From positions 124,276,615 to 124,340,614 of the forward strand of contig OZ024742.1 in assembly GCA_964016885.1 (NCBI GenBank): DNA of 64,000 nucleotides. Reading direction: 5' to 3'. The DNA is from Eledone cirrhosa (Eukaryota; Mollusca; Cephalopoda; Octopoda; Eledonidae). Position 1 is the stretch's first letter. Each line of letters opens with the position of its first letter. Positions 55,179 through 64,000 of this stretch are shown here, piece by piece. The notes under the pieces were generated by a model, which saw nothing but the letters and a program-made list of their open reading frames with translations, searched no databases and was not told the DNA's origin. The position numbers and the translations under genes are program-made.

Positions 55179-56005
55179 TAAATGAAGTAGTTCCGCCAGA
55201 GATGTACGGAAAAAAGAGTGCTCTATGTAGTAGGCTACAGAGATTATTAGTTATGTAATAAACAACATAATATAATTATTTCATTTACCAGTGGTTTCTT
55301 GAAGACAGATGTTGTGTCTGTCTTCAGTCGTCAGAATGAATAAAAAAACATGCTGTATTTATTAAATATGGATTTGAAAACAAAATCTAGGAAATATGAA
55401 AGTGGGGCTGAAAAAAAAAGGGCGAAAAGGAAATAGGGGAAAAAATATAAAATATATAAATAAAAATATAAATATTCAGAACGTAAACATACATACATTC
55501 AACTACGCGCATATACTAAAGAGTACGTAGAGGTATACTTTCTCACATAAGCGTATGTGTGTCTACATAGAAATACGGACAGGAACATAAATACATACAC
55601 ATACATATACACAGATATATAGATAAATACATACACATAGATATACACATATATATATATATATACACTCAAAAATGTACACACTGATACGGGCAGTAGT
55701 TAGGAAGCAGGTATAACTAAATAAATAAATAAGAACAAAAAATACAAAAAAATATGATGTTGTCCGCAGCTGAAATCGCATCTACTTTTTAACTGGATTA
55801 ACATACCAACGATTACTGAACTACCTTGAGCTTCTCCTTTACGTATCACCCCTTCCACTCACTATCAATTTCATTACCTTATGAACATATAGTTTCTACC
55901 AATATATACTTTTTCTCCCTCATCTCTTTATATATATCATTTGGTTATGTGTACTTACATATATACGCGTTTTTATATTTATATGTATGTGTGTGTCTGT
56001 ACATG

Positions 56006-56008
<3 letters not shown>
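55179..56008. other. AT-rich stretch without gene
   Basis: Many ataca-type low-complexity bits at 55485-55680. No gene. Confidence 0.5.

Positions 56009-56042
<34 letters not shown>
56009..56042. repeat. (TA)n microsatellite
   Basis: TA tract touching the palindrome. Confidence 0.95.
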
Positions 56043-56044
<2 letters not shown>

Positions 56045-56085
56045 GATATTAAATAAATGGAAACTATATTTATAAAACCATATTT

Positions 56086-56149
56086 ATTTCATTATATATA
56101 TTTCAGGGATATCATATTAAAAATATGGTATGCCTTCATCAGACAAAAT
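56086..56149 (-). ncRNA. Predicted type I hammerhead ribozyme (left arm)
   Basis: Mirror of 56307-56370 on the minus strand: tcatcag at 56136-56142, tttcaggg near 56100. Confidence 0.62.
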
Positions 56150-56306
56150 ACAATATAAACAGTCTTATAAATAGATAGATTTGACATACCTTACAACTTC
56201 AACTTCCATTTAAAAAGTTGATTTGACTACCAAATCAACTTTTTAAATGGAAGTTGAAGTTTTAAGGTATGTCAAATCTATCTATTTATAAGACTGTTTA
56301 TATTGT

Positions 56307-56370
56307 ATTTTGTCTGATGAAGGCATACCATATTTTTAATATGATATCCCTGAAATATATATAATGAAAT
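56307..56370 (+). ncRNA. Predicted type I hammerhead ribozyme (right arm)
   Basis: Stem I attttgt (56307-56313), core ctgatga (56314-56320), stem II aggcataccatat with atatgatatccct (11 of 13 pairs), gaa, self-complementary stem III atatatat, cleavage-position A, stem I atgaaat (two G-U pairs). Same architecture as 28597-28660. Confidence 0.62.
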
Positions 56371-56505
56371 AAATATGGTTTTATAAATATAGTTTCCATT
56401 TATTTAATATCGTAAATATACTCCAAATACTTGTTGAGTGCTTTTATATCAGTTATAAATATTTACTCGTTGTAACCCAACAATTTAAATAAAACTTTGC
56501 ATATA

Positions 56506-56588
56506 TAAATATATATATGTTATATATATATATATGTTATATATATAGATGTTATATATATATATGTTTGTATATATATATATATGTC
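56506..56588. repeat. (TA)n tracts with atgtt interruptions
   Basis: Three TA tracts between the palindrome and the next PLE piece. Confidence 0.9.
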
Positions 56589-56786
56589 GTTTCTGAATTT
56601 GTTTAGCAAGATACTTTATCTGAAATCGTGTGTTGAAACCGATATTGTTATACTTTGGGAGGGTCATGTGTCCAATAAGAAACACACGCACCAGTTGCTT
56701 AACTTCAATTTATTATGATAAACTTATAAATTTATAAATTTCTGGTTGGTTGGTTGGTTCCACAACCAGATAGTTGTTTATATATT

Positions 56787-56829
56787 GTCATAGTTCTTTC
56801 GTCACACACTCTGTGAGCTCTTCAGTGAC
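56787..56829 (-). ncRNA. Hammerhead-like motif, left arm of PLE hairpin
   Basis: Minus strand: stem I gtca, core ctgaaga, stem II tcac/gtga with an unpaired base near the core, gaa, stem III ag-aa-ct, cleavage-position A, stem I tgac. Stem I pairs perfectly; the bulge next to the core weakens the call. Confidence 0.5.
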
Positions 56830-57083
56830 TGGGGATTCTTTTCTTTGTTTTGTGCCTCTCCTTTGTTCTGTCCTACGCCAATTTGTTTCTGTGTGTGTGT
56901 TGTGTGCTCAGTCTGCGCATGCGCCAACCAGTAACATGTAAATAAACAAATAAATAAATGAACATAAACACACACAGACACACGGATGTGGCGCATGCGC
57001 AGACTGAGCACACAACACACACAGAAACAAAATGGCGTAGGACAGAACAAAGGAGAGGCACAAAAACAAAGAAAAGAATCCCA

Positions 57084-57126
57084 GTCACTGAAGAGGTCAC
57101 ATAGTGTGTGACGAACGAACTATGAT
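57084..57126 (+). ncRNA. Hammerhead-like motif, right arm of PLE hairpin
   Basis: Stem I gtca (57084-57087), core ctgaaga (57088-57094), stem II gtcac/gtgac with one unpaired g, gaac where gaaa is expected, then gaacta and tgat. One core-flanking substitution relative to the left arm. Confidence 0.42.
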
Positions 57127-57270
57127 AATATATAAACAACTATCTGGTTGTGGAACCAACCAACCAACCAGATATTTATAAATTTATAAATTTATTATAA
57201 TAAATTGAAGTGAAATCATCTGGTGCGTGTGTTTCTTATTGGCAACATGACCCTCCCAAAATATAACAAT

Positions 57271-57310
57271 ATATATATATGTCTGTATATATATATATAT
57301 ATATATATGT
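57271..57310. repeat. (TA)n microsatellite
   Basis: TA tract with one tgtctg interruption. Confidence 0.92.
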
Positions 57311-57572
57311 TTGTTAGATATTTGTTTATATGTATTTGTATATATGAATGCATGTGTTTGTATATATGGTTTTGTGTATATATCTGTATATATGTGTATA
57401 TATGTGTGTATGGATTTACGTATATGTTTACGTATATGTTTATTTCTTATTGCGTGCGTGTGTGCACACGCGTATATGTACGCGGGTTATGTATCTTTGA
57501 GATTCATTTATCTAATTTATTGTAGTGTTTTTTTTTGTTTGTGAATGCATGTGGATGTGTGTGTATATATAT

Positions 57573-57606
<34 letters not shown>

Positions 57607-57800
57607 GTCTGTGTATGTGTGTGTATATATGTGTATATATATATATATGTATGCACATGTATGTGCATGTATACGTATATTTATTTTATATATATATACA
57701 CATATATACGTGTGAGTGTTTGCATGTGTGTATAGTTGTATATGCATGTATATTTGTGTATGTGTATGTATGTGTATATATATATATATACGTATATGCA
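57311..57800. repeat. Low-complexity TA/TG-rich region
   Basis: tatgtgtgtatatat-type sequence throughout. The open frames over it are by-products of the repeat. Confidence 0.85.
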
Positions 57801-57957
57801 TATCTTGTGTATTTGTTTATATTTAAGTTGTTTTTATGTATTCCCCCCTCCCACACACACTCAAACCTATCGTTGTCAACAGGTCACCCTTTTTTTACGT
57901 TATTTTGTTTTTTTGATTTTGATCTTTACTTTCTTATCTTATGTTGTTTATTACATA

Positions 57958-57960
<3 letters not shown>
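57801..57960. other. AT-rich spacer
   Basis: No feature. Confidence 0.4.

Positions 57961-58003
<43 letters not shown>
57961..58003. repeat. (TA)n microsatellite
   Basis: Pure TA tract. Confidence 0.95.
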
Positions 58004-58004
<1 letters not shown>

Positions 58005-58089
58005 CGGCCACATTGAACTAAGTATACAAAAGTATTTGACTCTCATATGCATAAGCGCGCACATAGACACAATCCTATAGATTTATGGC

Positions 58090-58090
<1 letters not shown>

Positions 58091-58140
<50 letters not shown>

Positions 58141-58141
58141 T
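58091..58141. repeat. (TG)n microsatellite
   Basis: Pure TG tract. Confidence 0.95.
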
Positions 58142-58194
58142 TGTAAACCTTCTCTGACAATAAATAAATAAACAACCATCCAGATATTAATCCA

Positions 58195-58290
58195 GCTAAG
58201 TTGAAATTTACAATAAATTGAAATGAAAACCATGTGCGTGTGTTTTTTTATTGGCAACATGACCCTGCCAATGTATAACAATTTATGTTT
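58195..58290 (+). mobile_element. PLE 3' terminal fragment
   Basis: ttacaataaattgaaatgaa, accatgtgcgtgtgtttttt and ttggcaacatgaccctgcca match the last 80 bp of the 57.2 kb PLE hairpin. Confidence 0.78.
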
Positions 58291-58535
58291 GTATGTGTGT
58301 GTGTTTGTGTGGGTGTGTATGGGTGTGTGTGTGTGTGTGTGTGTGTGTTTTACAACTAAATTCTTATTACAGTTGGATGTTACCAAACGTTTCAAAGCCT
58401 ACTCTAGCATATGTAATAGAGGCATATACTTGGATTACCTTAAAATATGTCTTGTTTACTTCGATACACACACACACACACACACATCCACACACACACA
58501 CACACAGACACACACACATACACACACACACACGT

Positions 58536-58566
<31 letters not shown>
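58291..58566. repeat. (TG)n, (CA)n and (TA)n tracts with a unique insert
   Basis: TG at 58290-58350, unique sequence to 58465, CA to 58535, TA to 58566. Confidence 0.9.
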
Positions 58567-58572
<6 letters not shown>

Positions 58573-60720
58573 AGAAAAAGTATGAAGGAGATGACAAAGC
58601 AGCGAAGCAAAACAAGGCAGATCGAAACCATATTTTATAGGGAGACTTAAAACATATCTTCTAAAAGTAAAACTAGAGACGAAAGACAAAGAACTCCAGG
58701 TTCATCGGCAGTTGAGTTCCACTCCTACCAATGGTACTGCTTGTCCATCAGAGGTCACAGTGTCTGATACAAGCCAAAATGCTGTCCAGTAGTGTGAGAG
58801 AAGAGAGGCTAAACATTAATTTATAGCAATTAATTTACACGTACACATAACATTTTATGTTATGTCAGGTAAAAGGTGTTGCATATGTATGTAGTGTCAA
58901 GAGTTTCCGCAGACTAAAAGTAAAAGAGCACTCTATGTTAATTACAAGTTTGGGATTGGCAAACAAAATACCTGTATCATACACAATCTTTTGTTCACTA
59001 AATTGATAAAACTTTATAATTGACATCATCCTATTTCACATAGATATCTATAGAGAAAGCCTCGTAACACTAAATATATAAATGTGCGTATCAATAAATT
59101 TGTATGACATGAATGGATATATCATCGATAGAGTTACTGGTGATATTATTTAAAAGAGTGATTGTGTCAGATATTCATCTTGGTTTAATTATTTTTTTAA
59201 TTATTATTTTTTATGTCATGGCTATATTTGTATCCTTTAAGTTTTTTCAGACAAAGCATTTTTCCAATGAATACATGCGAATTTGTGTTATTCGTATAGG
59301 AACAGAATAACCTGGGTCATTTTAGATTTAGTAAAGTTTGCTATATTGGCATTATGTTTGTCTCCTGATCACCTTTAACTCTATTTAATAACTCACTCAC
59401 TATACACTATCAATATCTATTGTTATTATTTAATCGGATGTGAATACAAGATATTTCTTTTGAGGTAGCTATAAACTAACAGTAGTTATTCTTAGTGAGG
59501 ACAGCAAACAAGACAATACTGGCATTTTAGAATGCTTGGCACCAAACAAAAGATCTAATTTTATTTTATTTTATCGACACCATATTTGTGATTGTGATAG
59601 AGACGTGTTATGGTTCAGACAATCGAATTATATTTATAAAACAATATTCGTCTTTATTGCACTATATAATATAGCTAACTTTCCGTTGTGTGTGTGTGCC
59701 CTTGAAGATATTCATAGAGACAATAGTGCCTTTCATTTAAAACGCAAAATGCTGATGCCGTCCACTCGACGAAAACAAGTAAAACGTTTTGAAACAGGTA
59801 TCACACGTATTCAAAATTATAGAACGGCATTCTTTTCATTTTTTACAAAGAAAATATAGTTTATAATAATCATAATATTAAAAGCCTAATCAGATGAAAA
59901 TAGTTCTGATTGTTGAAAAGAAAATTCACCACAAAACTGAAAGTGAAATATCAGTGTCACATTTTGGCAGTAAATACAGTGGAAATAATTCCAGTACATA
60001 GTGTGAAAATTAAACAAAACAGGTAAAAATAATTACCAAGGAAATATAATTATTGGGGAATTTACCACAACTTTCGTGAAAATAGAATTGTGAGAATTCT
60101 GCTACTTACACATTATAATAATTGCATTATATTAAGTCTTTATTTTAATGGAAACGTTTCCCACAAATACGAAATTCAGATTAAATGTTTAAAATAACTC
60201 CTAATTTCTTTATATTTTCTGTACACAACATTTAATTAATTCGTAATCTACTTAATTTCATCAGGCATTCCGTTTAAAAAGTATCTCATAATTCCAATAG
60301 AAGCGGGAATAATTTCTGTAATGTCTCCGTTAGTGCTATACTCTCCCGTGGCTAATATGGTGTTTAATTAAATTAGGAGCTACCGTTTGCATCACTGCTT
60401 CCACAAATCATATTCTCTCCCTTTCTTTCAACACCCGCTTGCATTATCTCCATTGAGCAAGTAAAAGGAACGCTTCTTTTACTTGGTCAAGTGACATAAA
60501 TATTTCATGAAGATTCGATAGCATTCTAGATATGGAACATTTCTTAATACATTGATGCATAGTTTTAATCTATGCTATAATTACTATTGTGTATTATCTA
60601 TGAGTTAATATCTAGATATGTGTCACCTTTCTATAATTCCCCATCGATACGCTTTGCTAACTTGAACATAAGTATAGATGTGAATTTGAAATAGAATAGC
60701 CACTACTATTCATCTGCAAA
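58567..60720. other. AT-rich stretch without gene
   Basis: About 2.1 kb. A 107-codon frame (59536-59859 plus, first codon TTG) has no recognised domain. Nothing else stands out. Confidence 0.5.
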
Positions 60721-60728
60721 TAAAGCAT

Positions 60729-60752
60729 TCTTCTTCTTCTTCTTCATCTTCT
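60729..60752. repeat. (TTC)n microsatellite
   Basis: Eight ttc units. Confidence 0.9.
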
Positions 60753-60770
60753 ACCGCCAGTCCACCGCCG

Positions 60771-61136
60771 TAATAATAATAATTGTTTCTAGTTTTGGCA
60801 CAAGGCCAGAAATTACTCACTACATTACTGGTACATTATTTTATCGGCGGTGAATTGGCAGTATCAGTAGCGGGTCGGACGCCATGCTTTGACGCATATT
60901 CTGAGTTCAAATCCCGCCGAGCCTAACTTTGCCTTTCATCCTTACGGGGTCGATAAAATAAAGTACCAGTAATGCACTGGGTAATTTCTGGCCTTGTGTC
61001 AAAAGTAGAAACAATTATTTTATCGACCCCGTAAGGAAGAATGACAAAATTAACCTCAACGGGACTTGGACTCAGACCGTAAAGGGAGGTAAATATGCTA
61101 TAAAGCATGGCATCCAACCCTCTACCGGTACTGCCA
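60771..61136 (-). repeat. SINE interrupted by another SINE
   Basis: The 3' half is at 60771-60846 (ttggcacaaggccagaaatt, tactggtacattattttatc g) and the 5' half at 61014-61136 (attattttatcgaccccgta agg, cggtactgccaat). The two halves fit together exactly once the insert and one copy of the 12-base duplication are removed. Confidence 0.93.
60847..61013 (+). repeat. SINE inserted into another SINE, with 12-bp target duplication
   Basis: gcggtgaattggcagtatca, gagttcaaatcccgccgagc, tttcatccttacggggtcga, then the tail ttgtgtcaaaagtagaaaca a. attattttatcg flanks it at 60835-60846 and 61014-61025. Confidence 0.95.
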
Positions 61137-61205
61137 ATAATAATAATAATAAGTGTTTCTACTTTTGGCACAAGGCCAGCAATTATCCAGTACATTACTG
61201 GTAAA
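61137..61205 (-). repeat. SINE 3' fragment
   Basis: aataataagtgtttctactt ttggcacaaggccagcaatt atccagtacattactggta is a second minus-strand SINE tail placed directly against the previous SINE head. Confidence 0.9.
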
Positions 61206-61860
61206 TAATAATACTAAGAAGAAAGTGTAGTTCACAACGTATTCGCGTGTAAACATCCAGCTCTCCAGCTCAACCTCACTATAAATGATGGCGGCATGCC
61301 ATCATAGGAAATATATTTCAATTACATTTACCCATACTGAACAAATTATCTCATTCTGAGAAATAGTATGAACATAAGCCAGAGTTGGTGATAGAAAACA
61401 ACCGTATAAATGTGCCGTGGAATTTCAGGATACAAATGGACAAAATAATTATAACACAATAAGCCTGACGTGGTGGCTTTTGGTAAGGAGAAAAGTTATT
61501 GTATAATTATAGATATAGCTAGCCCATTTGAGACAAGATTTCAGGAAACGAAGGGGAAAATTATCTGGTATCAGGATATAAAGAGGGAACTGATAAATAT
61601 ATAACATGTTCATGGAATCATGTTCAATCCTTATCGTCATGGGAAAACTAACTACTATCTCGAAGAGCATCCAATGCTGGTTAAAGATCATTAGCCCAGT
61701 ACCCTTTTTTGGAAGACTTCAGAAGGCTTGCCTACTGAGAACAGCAAGGAGCCTCCTATATGTCCTGAATATCTGAGGGTGTAGGTAAGCGCTTGATGTA
61801 CATTAACACAAATTGTCCGGTAAAATAAAAACAATGACTGAGATATCAAAGTAAAAATAA
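61206..61860. other. AT-rich stretch without gene
   Basis: Nothing recognisable. Confidence 0.5.
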
Positions 61861-61862
61861 TA

Positions 61863-62098
61863 TTAGCTGTATCAGTAGAGCGTCAGACACCATGCTTTGC
61901 AGCATATAATTACGGCTCTTTATGATCTGAGTTCAAATCCTGCCGAGTTTAACTTTGCCTTTCATACTTACGGGGTCGATAAAATAAAGTACCAGTCACA
62001 CACTGGAGGAGATTTAATCGACTTTCCCCTCCCCCAAATTGTTGGCATTGTGCCTATATAGGAAACCATTATTATTATTATTGTTGTTATTGTTATTA
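61863..62098 (+). repeat. SINE, near full length, with (ATT)n tail
   Basis: ctgtatcagtagagcgtcag, ccatgctttgcagcatataa, gatctgagttcaaatcctgc (B box), ttgcctttcatacttacggg, gtcgataaaataaagtacca, then cccctcccccaaattgttgg and tataggaaaccattattatt. Confidence 0.93.
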
Positions 62099-62400
62099 TC
62101 TTTTTACCACATCGAAATATAACAATAATTTTATCTGAAAATGAAATCTTTCTCGAAGCCAGTGGATGTATTCGACTGTATTGTTTTCCTTACAGTAGTA
62201 GAACTTATCGTACACGAACTAACGACACAGTGAGTGATTCTCGTCAAGATTTGAAATCATTATGCAGCTATTGTCGTAGTAAAGAATGCAAGGCACCTCA
62301 TCCGTATATCGATCAACCAATATTATATGTCTTATATGTTCTATAAATTACATTTATCAAAAAGTTTCAACCTCTTTTCTACACATATTTGTAGTTACAC
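62099..62400. other. AT-rich stretch without gene
   Basis: Nothing recognisable. Confidence 0.45.
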
Positions 62401-62437
62401 ACACATATATGTACGTATATATATATAAATTAAAGGT

Positions 62438-62493
62438 CGTGTGTGCGCGTGCGCGCGCGCGTGTGTGTGTGTATGTGTGTCTGTGTCTGTGTC

Positions 62494-62528
<35 letters not shown>

Positions 62529-62536
62529 ATATATAT
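62438..62536. repeat. (CG)n and (TG)n microsatellite
   Basis: gtgcgcgtgcgcgcgcgc then TG tracts with tct interruptions. Confidence 0.93.
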
Positions 62537-62595
62537 GTAAGTATGCACAGTATATATGAGCTGTGCTAGGCTGTGAAATAAGAGTTCTAATTTTA

Positions 62596-62599
<4 letters not shown>

Positions 62600-62632
<33 letters not shown>
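62600..62632. repeat. (TA)n microsatellite
   Basis: Pure TA tract. Confidence 0.95.
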
Positions 62633-62633
<1 letters not shown>

Positions 62634-62639
62634 GTGTGC

Positions 62640-63785
62640 ACGCATGCATGTATATGTGTATGTGTTATGGGTTCGAGCTTTAATTTTTACGCCATAATTG
62701 AAAATATCAATGATCTTGTGTGCAGAAACATAGTTAACAGTCGCATGTAAACACTAGTGTACCGTACTGGCATATTAAACATTCTATTAATTGAATCATA
62801 CTAAAACTTTATTTTACCGAAAACGTTTTCCACATTAGAGGTAATGAACGTCACCTTTTGGTCGATTGGCCTTAGTTAAACAAAAGTCCTGACGATAAGC
62901 AGTAATTATCTGTTGTTTTCTAAACGAAAGATTAACTTGATAACTGACGTAGGTCATTCTCTCTTAAAATACAAAATTGAAAGATTACACAATTTAAGTA
63001 TCCTTCTGATGCTGTATAGAATGTACGTATTTCAAAAAGTTATCGTATTTGTGCTCGCCTTTAATGAAAGGATATCTGTTACGGAGGTCAGTTACTACTT
63101 CCTGTCGTTTTCTTTGTCTTCACATCAGTGCACACCTCATTTGTATTAATGCGTTTGGTAGTCTTTAGCCAATACCTTTATATATCTACGTACTTATGGC
63201 AAAAGACCAGCCTAACGATAACCTTAGCCTACCAGATGGAAGCGGCGTTCTTAATCATCAACTTTTTACTTTGATGTTATTATAGCGTGTTAAAAGGAAA
63301 TTTCTATCACTTATTTCTCTTCCTACCAGACAGGCTTCATTACTTTGTCGATTACTGTTATTATCTAGAGTGCGGTTGTATAGCAATATAGCCGATTATT
63401 AATGGACTTCTTTATGGAGCTTAACTCAACAAACTTTGATTAGAATAGAATCAAAGATGGTGAATTGGTTAATTTTCTTGTTACTTACTCGAGTTTTGCG
63501 CTTAAAAAATTTCACTATCATACAATTATTTAACATAAATTATTTATCATTGGACTAAAGATGTAATAACATTAAGGCAGGAATATCTATAAAATGCCAG
63601 TGTAAGAATTTTATTCCTCTCAAGGTGCAGTTTCACAAATTAGACGAATCAGGTTGATGATGAAGCAATAAATTTATACTTGGTAACGATATTTCCATTT
63701 TATATCATATATATATCTATATATAAGATTTCGCTTCAAGCATAGCTTTATACAAATATGTATAGACATTTCGTATTTCTAAAGA
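62640..63785. other. AT-rich stretch without gene
   Basis: No gene or repeat recognised. Confidence 0.5.
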
Positions 63786-63789
63786 AACA

Positions 63790-64000
63790 CGGTTTTAGGA
63801 AGACGTAGCTATGCAAACACCGGGGCTAACGCCATCTGCTGGTGTCCAGCAGCAGGAAAGCGACAATCGTCTATGCATTTCAGGCTTGACTGGCCTTCAT
63901 CAGGACGGTCCCTCCCACCGCTTACAACTGCTGCACTTGAAAACAGTCGAGAATATATAGTTTTCAAATCCAGCAGTTGCAAGCGGTGGGAGAGACTGTC
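63790..64000 (-). mobile_element. Hammerhead-bearing inverted repeat, cut by the window end
   Basis: ggacggtccctcccaccgct tacaactgctgcacttgaaa ac (63902-63943) mirrors gttttcaaatccagcagttg caagcggtgggagagactgt c (63959-64000), with a 15-base centre agtcgagaatatata. To the left the element continues through a hammerhead motif to about 63790. The right arm runs out of the window. Confidence 0.82.
63866..63909 (-). ncRNA. Predicted type I hammerhead ribozyme
   Basis: Minus strand: stem I accgtc (complement of 63904-63909), core ctgatga (63897-63903), stem II aggc/gcct around cagtcaa, gaa, self-complementary stem III atgcat, cleavage-position A, stem I gacgat. Five of six stem I pairs form and stem II joins the core with no extra base. 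The most canonical hammerhead in the window. Confidence 0.75.

Larger units (their letters stand above)
56044..56505. mobile_element. Palindromic element with opposed hammerheads (second copy of the 28 kb family)
   Basis: Arms 56044-56225 and 56231-56412 are reverse complements with a 5-base loop actac; only one or two mismatches were seen (ttacaact against agtttta). On the right, 56413-56505 (ctccaaatacttgttgagtg, gtaacccaacaatttaaat) is single-copy and matches the inverted left part of the 28.3 kb element. (TA)n lies at both ends. No coding sequence. Confidence 0.92.
56589..57270. mobile_element. PLE terminal hairpin (280-bp arms)
   Basis: Arms 56645-56926 and 56989-57270 are reverse complements with a 62-bp spacer. 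Examples: gctcagtctgcgcatgcgcc against ggcgcatgcgcagactgagc, and tttgggagggtcatg against catgaccctcccaaa. Upstream, aagatactttatctgaaatc gtgtgttgaaaccgatattg matches the edge of copies A and B, so this is the 3' end of a related PLE present twice in inverted form, with no coding region. (TA)n lies at both outer ends. Confidence 0.9.

Noticed and set aside
57517..58080. Cys/Val/Tyr-rich frames over 57.5-58.1 kb, and similar ones at 25.6, 31.3 and 58.3 kb
   Set aside because: They are TG/TA or CA repeats read as codons.
59536..59859. 107-codon frame as a host gene
   Set aside because: Starts with TTG, AT-driven composition, no recognisable domain or splice context.

Overview
The window looks like intergenic or intronic DNA from a coleoid cephalopod, most likely an octopus. 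The main clue is about a dozen copies or fragments of a tRNA-derived SINE carrying the signature 'cggggtcgataaaataaag' and the ending 'tggcacaaggccagcaatt', which I recognise from octopus and squid genomes. The DNA is very AT-rich, has very many (TA)n, (CA)n and (CT)n microsatellites, and is full of Penelope-like elements (PLEs), also typical of cephalopods. I found no host gene, spliced exon, tRNA or rRNA that I can support. Every recognisable protein sequence belongs to a transposable element, and nearly all are broken.

Layout: 0.2-1.2 kb is a 56-bp minisatellite. 1.2-10.5 kb is mostly featureless AT-rich DNA with SINEs, including four head-to-tail copies at 5.2-6.1 kb. 10.5-16 kb holds a fold-back repeat, three minus-strand LINE reverse-transcriptase remnants and several PLE termini next to (TA)n tracts. 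17.4-20.2 kb is a minus-strand PLE with GIY-YIG endonuclease, bounded by inverted ends. 20.3-20.6 kb is a near-perfect palindrome with a predicted hammerhead ribozyme on each strand. 21-28 kb is AT-rich with one SINE and one interspersed repeat. 28.2-30.9 kb holds a second hammerhead element and a fold-back PLE. 31.7-34.7 kb is a GC-rich LINE pol pseudogene. 35.0-35.4 kb is a PLE endonuclease remnant. 35.7-37.9 kb is a 0.93-0.98 kb unit repeated three times. 39.2-41.9 kb holds two PLEs head to head. 47.5-48.0 kb is a long (TAC)n tract. 48.5-51.9 kb is a minus-strand Helitron pseudogene joined to a PLE fragment. 52.7-58.3 kb holds PLE termini, a second two-ribozyme palindrome and a PLE hairpin. 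60.8-62.1 kb is a SINE cluster with a clear nested insertion. The window ends inside another inverted repeat that carries a predicted hammerhead.

Main theme: several distinct PLE-type families share the same design. They have a hammerhead-like core (CTGANGA, stem II, GAAA) near the end, they are arranged as inverted or fold-back copies, and they abut (TA)n microsatellites. Hammerhead ribozymes in PLEs and related retrozymes are established knowledge. The palindromic elements that carry opposed ribozymes and no coding sequence are the most interesting objects here.

Limits: all homology calls come from reading translated sequence against remembered family motifs, with no database search. Clade names for degenerate LINEs are tentative, and repeat boundaries are usually good to about 5-20 bases.
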